Assembly (NCBI RefSeq): GCF_018617485.1 | Contig: NZ_JACSKH010000001.1 | Coordinates: forward strand, 558,001 to 622,000 | DNA from: Exiguobacterium sp. s124 | GTDB lineage: Bacteria; Bacillota; Bacilli; Exiguobacteriales; Exiguobacteriaceae | Reading direction: 5' to 3' | Length of the DNA: 64,000 nt | Shown: positions 1 to 8,817 of the stretch, piece by piece | Layout of the letters: each line of letters starts with the position of its first letter | Position numbering within the stretch: position 1 is the stretch's first letter | Program-made: the position numbers and the translations under genes | Notes under the pieces: generated by a model | The model's database searches: none | What the model saw: only the letters and a program-made list of their open reading frames with translations | Told to the model about the DNA's origin: nothing

Positions 1-921
1 GCGATGTTAATTTCGCCGCTCATGACTCCGATTTTGAGTATCGGTCTCGCTTTGTCGCTCTATGATATGAAGTTACTTCGTGCGGGCGTGCGTCTGCTTC
101 TCGTTCAAGTCGCGGTCAGTCTCACCGTCGCGACGATCTATTTCGCCATCTCACCAATCACGTACGCGAGTAATGAAATCATCGCCCGGACGGAGCCGAC
201 GATTTGGGATGTCATCATCGCCTTCGCCGGGGGGACAGCCGGGATCATCGGGGCACAAAAGAAAATGAGCAACAACATCGTCCCGGGTGTCGCCATCGCG
301 ACCGCCTTGATGCCCCCGCTCTGTACTGTGGGATATTCGATCGCAACGTGGAACGTTGACTACTTGATCGGATCGAGCTATCTGTTCGTCATCAACTGTG
401 CGTTCATCGCCATCGCCACGTTCATCGGGGTCAAGTTCATGGGCATCTCACAAGTGTTGACGAAACAAGACGCCAACCATAAAAAAATCAATCGACTCCT
501 CATCGGGTTGTCTGTCCTCATCGTCGTGCCAAGTATCTTTTCGGCCGCGACACTCGTACAAGACAGCATCGTTCGGACGGGGATTAACAACTTCATCGAA
601 GAAGAGTTTTCGGACGCCATCATTATCAGTCAAGACTACGAAGAGGATAAAGATCTCCTCCTCGTGACGACGACAGGGAAACGATTGACCGAGGAAGAAC
701 TTGCGGAAATCGAATCACGGTTGCCGGACTACGGACTACATGCCATCGAATTGTCGGTGACACAGGTTCCGGATTTGAACGGACTGTCCGGCGAAAAAGT
801 GGCCGAACTGTTACAAAAATATTTAGAGAGCCGTCTCCAGCAGTTCAACCTGTTTGACAGCCGTCAAATCAATTTAGAAGACTTACCGTTCGAACTTCAG
901 AACGAGGTCAACCCAAACTAA
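1..921 (+). CDS. DUF389 family membrane protein (5' end missing)
   Basis: The reading frame is open at the left edge, so the start lies outside the window. The visible part has four to five hydrophobic segments with the family's conserved stretches (LISPLMTPI near the start, then AGGTAGIIGAQ and GVAIATALMPPLCT), followed by a soluble acidic C-terminal region of about 110 residues. This matches the DUF389 (TIGR00341-like) family of integral membrane proteins of unknown function. Nothing in the sequence shows a substrate. A hairpin terminator follows directly. The family call is good; the role is unknown. Confidence 0.8.
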   Translation, partial: AMLISPLMTPILSIGLALSLYDMKLLRAGVRLLLVQVAVSLTVATIYFAISPITYASNEIIARTEPTIWDVIIAFAGGTAGIIGAQKKMSNNIVPGVAIATALMPPLCTVGYSIATWNVDYLIGSSYLFVINCAFIAIATFIGVKFMGISQVLTKQDANHKKINRLLIGLSVLIVVPSIFSAATLVQDSIVRTGINNFIEEEFSDAIIISQDYEEDKDLLLVTTTGKRLTEEELAEIESRLPDYGLHAIELSVTQVPDLNGLSGEKVAELLQKYLESRLQQFNLFDSRQINLEDLPFELQNEVNPN

Positions 922-952
922 AAGACCATCGATTTTTTTCGATGGTCTTACT
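922..952. terminator. Bidirectional terminator between convergent genes
   Basis: AAGACCATCGA and TCGATGGTCTT form an 11-bp stem around a T-rich loop between the DUF389 gene and the convergent peptidase gene. Confidence 0.75.
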
Positions 953-954
953 CG

Positions 955-2649
955 TCAGTTCGCGAGTGGATGTTTCAAGAGATAGTCTTCGATTTGATCA
1001 ATCGTTTCTTTTAAAACACCGTCCGCGAATGGCGATTTGAGACCTGCCAGTTCGACGAGTTCGAGGAACGAGCGGCTTCCGCCTGCCTGACAAAGTGTGA
1101 GGTAATCGCTCCACGCAGCTTCGCGGTCTTCATGCATGCGTACCCAGAACTGGAACGCACACACTTGCGCGAGCGTATAGTCGATATAGTAGAACGGACT
1201 TTGGAAGATGTGCCCTTGTTGGTGCCACCATGCGCCTGATTCGAGATAGTCGTTCGTCTCATAATCACGATGCGGAAGATAGACCTTCTCCAAATCGCGC
1301 CATGCCTGACGTCGCTCGGCAGCTGTCATCTCTGGATTGCGGTAGACGACGTGTTGGAACTCATCGACGAGCACGCCGTATGGAAGGAACGTCATGCTGC
1401 CAGCCAAGTGGTTGAACTTGTACTTGTCGACTTGGTCGCCGAAGAAGAGCTCCATCCATGGCCAACAGAAGAACTCCATCGACATCGAATGGATTTCACA
1501 CGCCTCATACGTCGGGAAGGCGTATTCCGGAGTCGTCAAATGACGGCTCTCATATACTTGGAACGCGTGACCGACTTCGTGTGTGAGGACGTCGATATCT
1601 CCGGCCGTCCCGTTAAAGTTCGAGAAGATGAACGGAAGACCTTCAGACGGTAAGTATGTGCAATATCCGCCGCCAGCCTTACCTGGCTTCGCCGTCAAAT
1701 CGAGAGCGCCGCGCTCTTGCATGTATTGGAAGAATTTGTCCGTCTCGTTCGAGAGCTCATGATACATCTTGTTTCCACCTTCGATGATGAACGATTCATC
1801 TCCTTGAGGTGTCGCGTTACCGTCTGGGAAGACGAACGACTCATCGTAATAGTAGAGGTGATCGACGTCGATTCGTTTCGCCTGCTTGTCTTTCAACGCA
1901 GAAGCGAGCGGGACGATCACGTCACGGACTTGTTTCCGGAAGTTGTCGACCATCGACTCGTCATACCCGACGCGTTGCATGCGTGCATAGCCGAGCTCGA
2001 CGAATGAAGGGAATCCGAGCGCGTGGGCGATCTCTGTACGCACGCGTACGAGTTCACCGTAAATGCGGTCGAGCTCGTCACCGTTGTCAGAAAGATATGT
2101 ATAGCGGGCAACGGATGCGGCTTTTCGGACATCACGGTCAGGTGATTGAAGGTATGGACCGAACTGTGACAAGTTGAGCGTCTTGCCGTCAAATTCGATT
2201 TGTGCTGCTGACATGACTTTTTGATAAGCCGTCGCGAGGCGGTTCTCTTCCTGCAGTTTCGGGATGAGTGACTCTTCGAACGTCTCGAGCGCACGCTCGG
2301 CGAGGGAGAACAGCTGGCTGCCCCATTCCGCTTCGAGTTCAGAACGAAGCTCGTGGTTCGTCAAGACGCGGTAGTACGCTTGGATTTCTTTCTCATAGAC
2401 CGGGAGAGCATCGTCAAAGAAAGATTGTTCTTCCTCGTAAAAAGTATCGCGCGTGTCGACCGAGTGTCGGATCGCGACAAGCTGACTTTGTGTCTCAAAG
2501 TCGTTACGCTCCTTGTTGATTTGGCGAATAAGTTCGTTCGCTTCCTCGAGTGTGCTCGCTTGCTGTAATTCGGCAGAATAGTCCGACAATCTGCTGTTCA
2601 AAGCGTCCAAGTCGGGCCGTTCATATGACAATTTTGTGAAAGTCGTCAT
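955..2649 (-). CDS. M3 family oligoendopeptidase
   Basis: A 564-residue zinc metallopeptidase of the M3 family, predicted to cleave short peptides in the cytoplasm. The zinc motif HEVGHAFQ lies about two thirds along, with the downstream glutamate in YEACEIHSMSMEFF. The length fits the shorter M3 group rather than the ~600-residue PepF. I chose the ATG at 2649: GGAGG sits 8 nt before it, whereas the ATG 15 nt upstream overlaps that ribosome site. No signal peptide is visible. It is a single gene, divergent from the EIIA gene, with terminator hairpins on its downstream side. Confidence 0.88.
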   Translation of the reverse strand: MTTFTKLSYERPDLDALNSRLSDYSAELQQASTLEEANELIRQINKERNDFETQSQLVAIRHSVDTRDTFYEEEQSFFDDALPVYEKEIQAYYRVLTNHELRSELEAEWGSQLFSLAERALETFEESLIPKLQEENRLATAYQKVMSAAQIEFDGKTLNLSQFGPYLQSPDRDVRKAASVARYTYLSDNGDELDRIYGELVRVRTEIAHALGFPSFVELGYARMQRVGYDESMVDNFRKQVRDVIVPLASALKDKQAKRIDVDHLYYYDESFVFPDGNATPQGDESFIIEGGNKMYHELSNETDKFFQYMQERGALDLTAKPGKAGGGYCTYLPSEGLPFIFSNFNGTAGDIDVLTHEVGHAFQVYESRHLTTPEYAFPTYEACEIHSMSMEFFCWPWMELFFGDQVDKYKFNHLAGSMTFLPYGVLVDEFQHVVYRNPEMTAAERRQAWRDLEKVYLPHRDYETNDYLESGAWWHQQGHIFQSPFYYIDYTLAQVCAFQFWVRMHEDREAAWSDYLTLCQAGGSRSFLELVELAGLKSPFADGVLKETIDQIEDYLLKHPLAN

Positions 2650-2697
2650 TGTAAGCGCCTCCATCGTGTGAAATTTTTATAAAGTGTAAAAAGGGCT

Positions 2698-2713
2698 TGC
2701 AAAAGCGATTGCA
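2698..2713. promoter_or_regulatory. Inverted repeat TGCAA-N6-TTGCA
   Basis: A perfect 5-bp inverted repeat in the intergenic region between the M3 peptidase and crr. It looks like a dimeric-repressor half-site pair but has 6 rather than the 4 central bases usual for LacI-family sites. The cognate regulator is unknown. Confidence 0.3.
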
Positions 2714-2732
2714 CACTCGTATTCTTACGATG

Positions 2733-2747
2733 TGTAAAACGATTTCG
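2733..2747. promoter_or_regulatory. Candidate cre (CcpA) site upstream of crr
   Basis: TGTAAAACGATTTCG matches the catabolite-responsive element TGWAAANCGNTNWCA at all but the last constrained position. It lies between the divergent peptidase and EIIA genes. Confidence 0.4.
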
Positions 2748-2749
2748 CA

Positions 2750-2783
2750 CTACCTTATACCTACTATACCGTTTATAAGGTAG
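2750..2783. promoter_or_regulatory. 10-bp perfect inverted repeat upstream of crr
   Basis: CTACCTTATA (2750–2759) and TATAAGGTAG (2774–2783) are exact inverse complements 14 nt apart, just upstream of the likely crr promoter. It could be an operator or an RNA hairpin; I cannot assign a regulator. Confidence 0.4.
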
Positions 2784-2857
2784 GGATTGAAGTTTTAGCT
2801 TTTCGGGTATAAAGGTGAAGACTTCGATTCAATAGAACATGTTGGAGGGATTAAGCT

Positions 2858-3358
2858 ATGGGATTCTTTAAAAAACTATTTGGTGGTAAAGAAGAACAAC
2901 TCAACGCGGTTTCACCGCTTACAGGAAAGGTCGTCGACATCACGAACGTACCGGACCAAGTATTCTCACAAAAAATGATGGGTGACGGAATTGCGATCGA
3001 GCCGACAGAAGGCAAAGTCGTCTCACCGGTTAGCGGAACAATCGCTACAGTATTCCCGACGAAACATGCGATCGGTATCAATGCCGACAACGGTGCAGAG
3101 TACTTGATCCACATCGGTTTGGATACGGTAAACCTTAAAGGTGAAGGCTTCGAGACACACGTGACAGAAGGTCAGTCTGTCAAAGCAGGCGACCCGCTCG
3201 TCACGTTCGACCTCGATTTCATCAAAGCGAACGCTCCATCGACAATCACTCCGATCATCATCACGAACCATGATAGCTTCGGCGTGAACAAACTTGTCGC
3301 AGAAGGCGACACGGTGACAGCTGGATCTTCAGAAGTCGTTGAATTGACGAAGAAATAA
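2858..3358 (+). CDS. crr: PTS glucose-type EIIA component
   Basis: A 166-residue stand-alone EIIA of the glucose (Crr) family, a cytoplasmic phosphocarrier between HPr and sugar-specific EIIB domains. The two active-site histidines are seen as H70 (KHAIGI) and H85 (LIHIGLDTV), with the usual SPVSGTI stretch before them. GGAGG precedes the ATG. As a separate EIIA it can phosphorylate permeases that lack one, such as the TreP EIIBC encoded at 18.9 kb; that pairing is inference. The upstream region holds a cre-like site and two inverted repeats, and a terminator follows. Confidence 0.92.
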   Translation: MGFFKKLFGGKEEQLNAVSPLTGKVVDITNVPDQVFSQKMMGDGIAIEPTEGKVVSPVSGTIATVFPTKHAIGINADNGAEYLIHIGLDTVNLKGEGFETHVTEGQSVKAGDPLVTFDLDFIKANAPSTITPIIITNHDSFGVNKLVAEGDTVTAGSSEVVELTKK

Positions 3359-3371
3359 GAGAACGATCAAA

Positions 3372-3403
3372 ACTCGGGAGCTCACGCTTCCGAGTATTTT
3401 TTT
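3372..3403 (+). terminator. Rho-independent terminator of crr
   Basis: ACTCGGGAG and CTTCCGAGT form a stem with one G·T pair, followed by a run of T. Confidence 0.8.
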
Positions 3404-3448
3404 GTGAATTCGGGAATTATAATAAAAGAGAGGAAAGGGGGAATTGAG

Positions 3449-4048
3449 ATGGATGGTAAAAATGCACCATATCGGGGATACGGGGACCGAATTCGGATAT
3501 TACGAGAGCGGGCTGGATTGTCAATCGAGACACTTGCGGATCAAATCGGCGTGGCCCCATATTTTATTCGACGTACCGAACTGAGTGAGGTGTATCCGAC
3601 GATGCCTTACATAGAGGCGCTCGCAGAAGCTCTGCGCATCGATTCGAATTATTTGGCACGCCACATTTGGACAGGGGAGTCACTCAAAGTATTGATGCGT
3701 GGGAAAGTCCCCGAACTCGAACAGATGAAGCTCGCCTATGAAGAAGCGATGCACGGGAAGTCCGTCGAAGAGATGCAGCGACAGCTCGAGGAGCGGATGC
3801 GCATCTTTGACTTGATGCATGAAGAGGAGTTGCAGCGCATCTTCGAAGAGGACGAAGAGCCGACGACACACCATGCGCTTGAGGCACTCGTTGACGCGGT
3901 CCTAGACCTTGGACGGTCCCATGACACGAATCGGCACATCGTCCCGTTCGCCCGTTATGTGGAACGACTTGTCCCCGACCAGTTTGCGGACAACTCCTTC
4001 CAGTATGCAGAGTACGGCGTCGTGGATAAGTCATATAAATTGCAATGA
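3449..4048 (+). CDS. XRE-family transcriptional regulator
   Basis: A 199-residue protein with an N-terminal helix-turn-helix of the Xre/Cro type (about residues 10–65: YGDRIRILRERAGLSIETLA followed by IGVAPYFIRRTE). A charged helical region (LEQMKLAYEEAMHGKSVEEM) follows, then a C-terminal part of unknown fold. The ATG at 3449 is preceded by AAGGGGG at 7 nt; an earlier in-frame ATG at 3404 falls in the crr terminator. A single-gene unit between two terminators. Its target is unknown. Confidence 0.75.
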   Translation: MDGKNAPYRGYGDRIRILRERAGLSIETLADQIGVAPYFIRRTELSEVYPTMPYIEALAEALRIDSNYLARHIWTGESLKVLMRGKVPELEQMKLAYEEAMHGKSVEEMQRQLEERMRIFDLMHEEELQRIFEEDEEPTTHHALEALVDAVLDLGRSHDTNRHIVPFARYVERLVPDQFADNSFQYAEYGVVDKSYKLQ

Positions 4049-4062
4049 ACATAGAATGAAAA

Positions 4063-4097
4063 AATGACCAGGAGAATCATTTCCCCTGGTCATTTCT
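4063..4097. terminator. Bidirectional terminator
   Basis: AATGACCAGG and CCTGGTCATT form a 10-bp stem, with A-rich and T-rich flanks, between convergent genes. Confidence 0.75.
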
Positions 4098-4102
4098 ATT
4101 GA

Positions 4103-4528
4103 TTAGCGCATCGCACGCGCTTCGTAGCGTACTTTCGGACGTGTGCCGGCAAGTAAGAAGCCGAGCACGATATTCAAGATTGTAAGCACCCATCCGACAT
4201 AACCGAACGTGTAAGCGAGACTCGCTAGCACCGTTTGCCAGTCGAGCAGAGCTGCTGCGTCGCCGCGGAATGTGAAGCGGATGACGGTGAAGCCAATGAG
4301 TGTCGTTGCAGTAATCATGATGCCGATCCATGCGCCACCGAAGCGAGATGTTTGTGGACGTCTACTGACCGGATACCAAAATACAAGCGTTCCTACAAAT
4401 GTACTCGCCGCGTAAGCGAGCAAAAGTTGCCAAAGGGCATCTGCACCGAGAAATACTGTATAGCAAACAAATGTTGTCAGTGTCGTCATTAACGTAAAGA
4501 TTAAGGATGCGAGTAATCGTGATCGCAT
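4103..4528 (-). CDS. Small four-helix membrane protein, unknown
   Basis: 141 residues with four clear hydrophobic segments (about 5–27, 33–53, 67–87 and 100–127) and a basic C-terminus (RPKVRYEARAMR). GGAGG lies 10 nt before the ATG. I recognise no family motif. It stands alone between a convergent regulator gene and the ABC exporter operon, so context gives no function. Confidence 0.55.
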   Translation of the reverse strand: MRSRLLASLIFTLMTTLTTFVCYTVFLGADALWQLLLAYAASTFVGTLVFWYPVSRRPQTSRFGGAWIGIMITATTLIGFTVIRFTFRGDAAALLDWQTVLASLAYTFGYVGWVLTILNIVLGFLLAGTRPKVRYEARAMR

Positions 4529-4592
4529 AGTTCGTTTTCCTCCTCATATTGCACATTCCTTAGAGTAAACGAAAATAAATTTTCTGTAAATG

Positions 4593-5786
4593 TTATTGAC
4601 GGTTTTGTAATATTTGTCGCCATTGTTTAATGGCGTTCGTCCCATAGAACAAGACGCCGCCACGATAAAATTTCGAGCCGATCCATAGCGTCACGCCGAT
4701 TGTCCCGATGAGTAAACCAATCGAGAGCGCGACTTCCCACACGGCCACATCGACGAGCATGACCCGAAGGAACATGAGCATCGGCGCAAAGAACGGGACG
4801 AATGATAGAATCGTCACAATGGTCGCATCCGGATTGTTCAAGCCGAACATCGCCACTAAGAACGCTGCGACGAGAAGCATGATGACGGGCATGACCATCT
4901 GTTGCGACTCTTCGACGCGGCTGACGAGCGAGCCGAGAACGGCGAAGAGGGACGCATACAATAAGTAGCCGAGTAGGAAGAACACAAGTAGATAGATGAC
5001 GGCTCGTGCGTTCCCCGCATTTTCGATGACGGTTGTCGCTAACTCACTGCCGCTCGCGCTGACATAACCGAATCCGAGGAAAATCCCGATTTGGATGAGG
5101 GCGAGCGTCCCGATCGCGGTCACTTTGGCGAGCATATGCGTGACCGGATGGGTCGTCGAGATGATGAGCTCCATGACACGCGACGACTTCTCGGTCGTCA
5201 CTTCCGTTGAAATCATCGACCCGTACGTGATGATTGAGATGTACAAAAGCATCAACATGACGTAGACGAGTGCCGAAGATGAGAGAAGTTCATCCGAGTT
5301 TTCACCTCCACGCCCGAGATACGACTCATCGAGCTGAATCGGTTCGCTGAGAGCGGTGATGACGGCTGGGTCGACATCGGCTGATTCAATCAATTCCGCG
5401 TTTCGCAACTGTTGAAGCGATGTTTGCAAGAGAGTCGTAAATTCCTGTTCCGGACGTTCTGAGATGACACGGGCGTCGTAGCCATCGACGAAAGCGACGA
5501 CCCCGTACTCGCCGTCGTTGATTCCGGCCCGCGCTTCTTCTTCGGAGATGTCACTTACGGCGACGTCCTCATAGCCGAGCGACTTCATCGTATCAACGAG
5601 CGCTGGATTCTCCGATACGACGAGTGCACTCGCCTGTTCGGAATCCTCGAACGAGGACATGATGCGGTCGATGTTCGTGAATCCAAAGATGAAAAGAATC
5701 GTCAACGCCGTTGAGATGACGAACGCCTTCGAACGGATTCTCGATTTGAGTGTGAATGCATAGAGCGGTCCAAAGTTATGAAACAT
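4593..5786 (-). CDS. ABC-2 type exporter permease (NatB/YhaP-like)
   Basis: 397 residues: an N-terminal membrane helix, a ~160-residue extracytoplasmic region, then five or six hydrophobic helices, the plan of NatB/YhaP permeases. Family-like segments are TEKSSRVMELIISTTHP and the LRVMLVDVAVWE region. The chosen ATG at 5786 has GGAGG 9 nt before it and overlaps the ATPase stop codon by 11 nt, indicating translational coupling. With the ATPase it should form a two-gene exporter. The substrate (sodium ions, antibiotics or lipids in relatives) cannot be read from sequence. Confidence 0.82.
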   Translation of the reverse strand: MFHNFGPLYAFTLKSRIRSKAFVISTALTILFIFGFTNIDRIMSSFEDSEQASALVVSENPALVDTMKSLGYEDVAVSDISEEEARAGINDGEYGVVAFVDGYDARVISERPEQEFTTLLQTSLQQLRNAELIESADVDPAVITALSEPIQLDESYLGRGGENSDELLSSSALVYVMLMLLYISIITYGSMISTEVTTEKSSRVMELIISTTHPVTHMLAKVTAIGTLALIQIGIFLGFGYVSASGSELATTVIENAGNARAVIYLLVFFLLGYLLYASLFAVLGSLVSRVEESQQMVMPVIMLLVAAFLVAMFGLNNPDATIVTILSFVPFFAPMLMFLRVMLVDVAVWEVALSIGLLIGTIGVTLWIGSKFYRGGVLFYGTNAIKQWRQILQNRQ

Positions 5787-6666
5787 GCTGTCCGACCTCC
5801 TTGATAAAGATGTCATTGAGCGATACCGGTTGACGCATGAACGTCTTGACGTTCGCCTGATGGCGGACGAGTGTCGATAGAACGATATCACTGTCTTCGA
5901 ACGAATGCAGGCGTACTAAGTGACCGGATTTGTACGGCTCGATCGTCTCGACGACAGGAAGTGCTTCGAGTAATTGGATTTGGTCCGTCTCAATGAAGAG
6001 AGCCGGTTCGGCGTAACGCGACTTGATCGTCGGTACGTCACCACTGACAACTGCACGACCGCCTTTTAAAATCCCGACATGTTGACAGAGCTCTTCGACA
6101 TGCTCCATCCGGTGGCTGGAGAAGACGATGGTCGTCCCCGCGTCGCGCAAGGCGAGCACTTCACGTTTCAAAATCTCGACGTTGACCGGGTCCAGCCCAC
6201 TGAATGGCTCATCTAAGATGACGAGTTCAGGGTTGTGGAGCAGGGCGGCGACGAGTTGAATCTTCTGCTGATTCCCTTTTGACAGTTGTTCGACGCGCAT
6301 CGTCTCATACTGGGGGATCTCCAGCCGCTCGAGCCATGATTTGACCGCACGTTTGGCATCACTTGAGCGCATGCCTTTCAAACTGGCTAAAAAGACTAGT
6401 TGTTCGCGTACTTGTGACTTCGGGTAGAGGCCTCGTTCCTCTGGTAAGTATCCGACGATTCGATGGTCGACTGCTTTTCCGTTCCACGTGATCGTTCCAT
6501 CGGTCGGTTTTAAGATGTCGAGAATCATGCGGAATGTCGTCGTCTTTCCGGCGCCATTCGCTCCGAGTAGTCCAAACATTTCCCCTTGTGGGACTCGGAA
6601 AGTGAGGTCGTCGACAGCGGTGAAGTCACCGAATTCTTTGGTGACTCGTTCGATCTGTAATGCCAT
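5776..6666 (-). CDS. ABC transporter ATP-binding protein (NatA/YhaQ-like)
   Basis: 296 residues. Walker A GANGAGKTT, signature motif LSKGNQQK and Walker B LVILDEPFSGLDP are visible in order, followed by an ~80-residue C-terminal domain typical of the longer YhaQ-type ATPases. The ATG at 6666 follows GGAGG at 9 nt; an upstream in-frame start lacks a ribosome site. First gene of a two-gene operon with the permease, divergent from mhqO. Confidence 0.85.
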   Translation of the reverse strand: MALQIERVTKEFGDFTAVDDLTFRVPQGEMFGLLGANGAGKTTTFRMILDILKPTDGTITWNGKAVDHRIVGYLPEERGLYPKSQVREQLVFLASLKGMRSSDAKRAVKSWLERLEIPQYETMRVEQLSKGNQQKIQLVAALLHNPELVILDEPFSGLDPVNVEILKREVLALRDAGTTIVFSSHRMEHVEELCQHVGILKGGRAVVSGDVPTIKSRYAEPALFIETDQIQLLEALPVVETIEPYKSGHLVRLHSFEDSDIVLSTLVRHQANVKTFMRQPVSLNDIFIKEVGQHVS

Positions 6667-6724
6667 ATGCTTATACCTCCTTAGAATGTCTCTACTCCTA
6701 TCGTACGCCACCGTGAGCAAAAAG

Positions 6725-6753
6725 TTTCACTTTTTCTGGCAAATGATTTATCT
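6725..6753 (+). promoter_or_regulatory. Candidate sigma-A promoter of mhqO–mhqD
   Basis: TTTCAC (6725–6730), 17-nt spacer, TTATCT (6748–6753). The -10 is embedded in the MhqR-type operator, so repressor binding would occlude it. Confidence 0.5.
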
Positions 6754-6766
6754 TGAAATCAAGATA
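6749..6766. promoter_or_regulatory. MhqR-type operator
   Basis: TATCTTGAAATCAAGATA is a perfect 8+8 inverted repeat with a 2-bp centre, directly upstream of mhqO. It closely resembles the ATCTcgaAtTCgAGAT operator known for the MarR-type quinone sensor MhqR of B. subtilis. The repressor gene itself is not in this window. Confidence 0.7.
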
Positions 6767-6782
6767 ATAAAGGAGGATGACA

Positions 6783-7727
6783 ATGAATACGCAGTCTACA
6801 GGCATCCATCACATCTCATCGATGGTTCAAGATCCGCAACGTACGCTTGATTTTTATGGACAAGTGCTTGGTCTCCGTTTCGTGAAACAGACCGTTAATT
6901 TTGATGACCCGGGCACATATCATCTCTATTTCGGGGATGAAGTCGGCACACCGGGGACCGTGATCACGTTCTTCCCGATTCCAGGGTTAGGGAAGGGTCA
7001 GGTCGGAAGTGGCCAGGTCGGTGTGACGACATATCTCGTGCCGGCAGGAAGTTTACCGTTCTGGGAAGAAAGACTACAACAGCATAGAATCGCGACCGTT
7101 GCCACGGAACGGTTCGATGAGCCGTCGCTTCTTTTTGAAGATCCGGACGGACTCGTCGTCGAACTCGTCGCACGGGCTACAACGAAACAGACGCACTGGG
7201 TCATCCCGGGCGTCACGAAGAATGAGGCGATTGTCGGATTTGCCGGCGCTACGCTTTTATCAAAATCACCGGAAGAGACCGTGCGTTTGTTGGTGGAACT
7301 TTTCGGATTTGAACGGATCGAAGAAGATGAGGAATGGATTCGTCTGAAAGGGACGGCTGACTACGGGGACGTGATTGACGTCAAAAAGACGATTCTTCCG
7401 AACGGTGTGCCGGGAACGGGGACGGTCCACCATATCGCTTGGCGGGTTGCGGACGGTGAACGTTATTCAACCTGGCAAGATGCCATCTTTGATCTCGGAC
7501 TGAGACCGACCGAAGTGAAAGAACGGAACTATTTCCGCTCGGTTTATTTCCATGATGCCGGACGTATCCTGCACGAACTGGCGACAGACGTACCGGGATT
7601 CACCGTGGACGAATCGGTTGACACACTCGGTGAGACGTTACGTTTACCGCCATGGCTTGAAGCGGACCGCGACAAGATTGTCCGTACGTTACCAACCATT
7701 ACAATCCCGAAAGGAGAACGCATATGA
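6783..7727 (+). CDS. mhqO: Glyoxalase-family ring-cleaving dioxygenase (MhqO-like)
   Basis: 314 residues with two vicinal-oxygen-chelate modules. The first begins TGIHHISSMVQDPQRTLDFY; the second, about residue 150 on, carries VHHIAWRVADG. HH near residue 10, HH in VHHIAW and E in ILHELATD are likely metal ligands. B. subtilis MhqO/MhqA relatives help detoxify hydroquinones and related electrophiles. The ATG at 6783 has GGAGG 6 nt upstream; the ATG at 6777 abuts it. It is coupled to mhqD by an ATGA overlap and sits behind the MhqR-type operator, which supports the assignment. Confidence 0.82.
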   Translation: MNTQSTGIHHISSMVQDPQRTLDFYGQVLGLRFVKQTVNFDDPGTYHLYFGDEVGTPGTVITFFPIPGLGKGQVGSGQVGVTTYLVPAGSLPFWEERLQQHRIATVATERFDEPSLLFEDPDGLVVELVARATTKQTHWVIPGVTKNEAIVGFAGATLLSKSPEETVRLLVELFGFERIEEDEEWIRLKGTADYGDVIDVKKTILPNGVPGTGTVHHIAWRVADGERYSTWQDAIFDLGLRPTEVKERNYFRSVYFHDAGRILHELATDVPGFTVDESVDTLGETLRLPPWLEADRDKIVRTLPTITIPKGERI

Positions 7728-8323
7728 TTCATCAATTCATTCAAGGAACGAAAGAAACGACGCTCGTCTTATTACACGGAACAGGGGGGAGCGAGCAAGA
7801 CTTGATCCCGCTCGCGAAAGAGCTGTCACCGGAGTCAAACGTCCTGACGCTACGAGGGGATGTGCTTGAGAACGGGATGACCCGATTTTTCCGTCGTCAC
7901 GCGGAAGGCGTGCTTGATCTTGAAGATTTAAAGAAGCAGACGGAACGCTTCCTTCAGTTTTTAGATGATGCTGCAGCGGAATATGGTATCAAACGAGACA
8001 AGATGATCCCAATCGGTTATTCGAACGGGGCAAACTTGATCGGTTCTGCGCTGTACCGCCAACCGGCATTCGGGGCTTCACTCTTGTTCCATCCGATGGT
8101 CCCGGACCGCTCGCTCACTTTACCGGATTTGTCAGGGACGAATGTGTTCATTTCGGCAGGAGAGCGCGACCCGATTTGCCCGAAAGCAGAAACAGAAGAG
8201 CTGACATCGACACTCCGGAATGCCGGAGCGGACGTCGAGCTCTTCTATCATACGGGTGGGCATGAAGTGCGCATGGAAGAAGTCGAGGCGGCACGGACAT
8301 GGATTGCCGCTCACCTCGACTAA
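7724..8323 (+). CDS. mhqD: Carboxylesterase/phospholipase family hydrolase (MhqD-like)
   Basis: 199-residue alpha/beta hydrolase. The nucleophile elbow GYSNG puts Ser at residue 100, with oxyanion-region HGTGGSEQD near residue 18, an acid in AGERDPICP and the histidine in TGGHEV. The start codon overlaps the mhqO stop by 4 nt. In B. subtilis the equivalent genes are induced together by quinones and diamide. The natural substrate is not known from sequence. Confidence 0.8.
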   Translation: MIHQFIQGTKETTLVLLHGTGGSEQDLIPLAKELSPESNVLTLRGDVLENGMTRFFRRHAEGVLDLEDLKKQTERFLQFLDDAAAEYGIKRDKMIPIGYSNGANLIGSALYRQPAFGASLLFHPMVPDRSLTLPDLSGTNVFISAGERDPICPKAETEELTSTLRNAGADVELFYHTGGHEVRMEEVEAARTWIAAHLD

Positions 8324-8328
8324 TTCGT

Positions 8329-8817
8329 TCAAGCCATTTTTTTCGGTTTGTTCGGACGAGAATAGACGACGAGGACACCTCGGTCAATCAAATAGGCGGC
8401 GAATAAACGTTTTGCTTCCTCAGCACGCACAGTTCGGTCGATTTGGATATACAATCGGCCGAGCTTTTTTTGTGAGGTTCGCGTGAGCAACCAAATCGAA
8501 TCGAGCGTATACTGCCAGGTTTGGAGTGTGTCGCCACCGATATATAAGTAGCGATTTTGCGTACGCTCGAGCAAATAGTTGAGCCACCAGACGTCACGGA
8601 CCAGTTTGGCACAGACACCGAGCACGAACGTGAGACCGAGGAAGGCCATGCTAGACAACAGAGGATGAATGGCAGAGAAGCCGTTGCGGACCGATTCAAA
8701 GGCGATCATAAGTAGCCCGACGGAAAAGCTGCTGATGAACCACCAAAATCCGAAGTTAGAGAATGAACGTTTTGGGTCATGAACCATATGATGTCGATTC
8801 CGGATGATCGAAGCCAT
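8329..8817 (-). CDS. Two-helix membrane protein, unknown
   Basis: 162 residues, start supported by GGAGG at 8 nt. Two hydrophobic segments (about 20–40 and 52–73) are followed by a soluble ~85-residue C-terminal part with YLYIGGDTLQTWQYTLDSIW and a basic tail PNKPKKMA. The hydrophobic-hairpin-plus-cytoplasmic-tail layout suggests a membrane-anchored domain. No family recognised. Convergent with mhqD. Confidence 0.5.
   Translation of the reverse strand: MASIIRNRHHMVHDPKRSFSNFGFWWFISSFSVGLLMIAFESVRNGFSAIHPLLSSMAFLGLTFVLGVCAKLVRDVWWLNYLLERTQNRYLYIGGDTLQTWQYTLDSIWLLTRTSQKKLGRLYIQIDRTVRAEEAKRLFAAYLIDRGVLVVYSRPNKPKKMA

Noticed and set aside
1230-2568. Several plus-strand open frames opposite the M3 peptidase
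   Set aside because: They are arginine-rich shadows of the real gene with no ribosome sites or domains.
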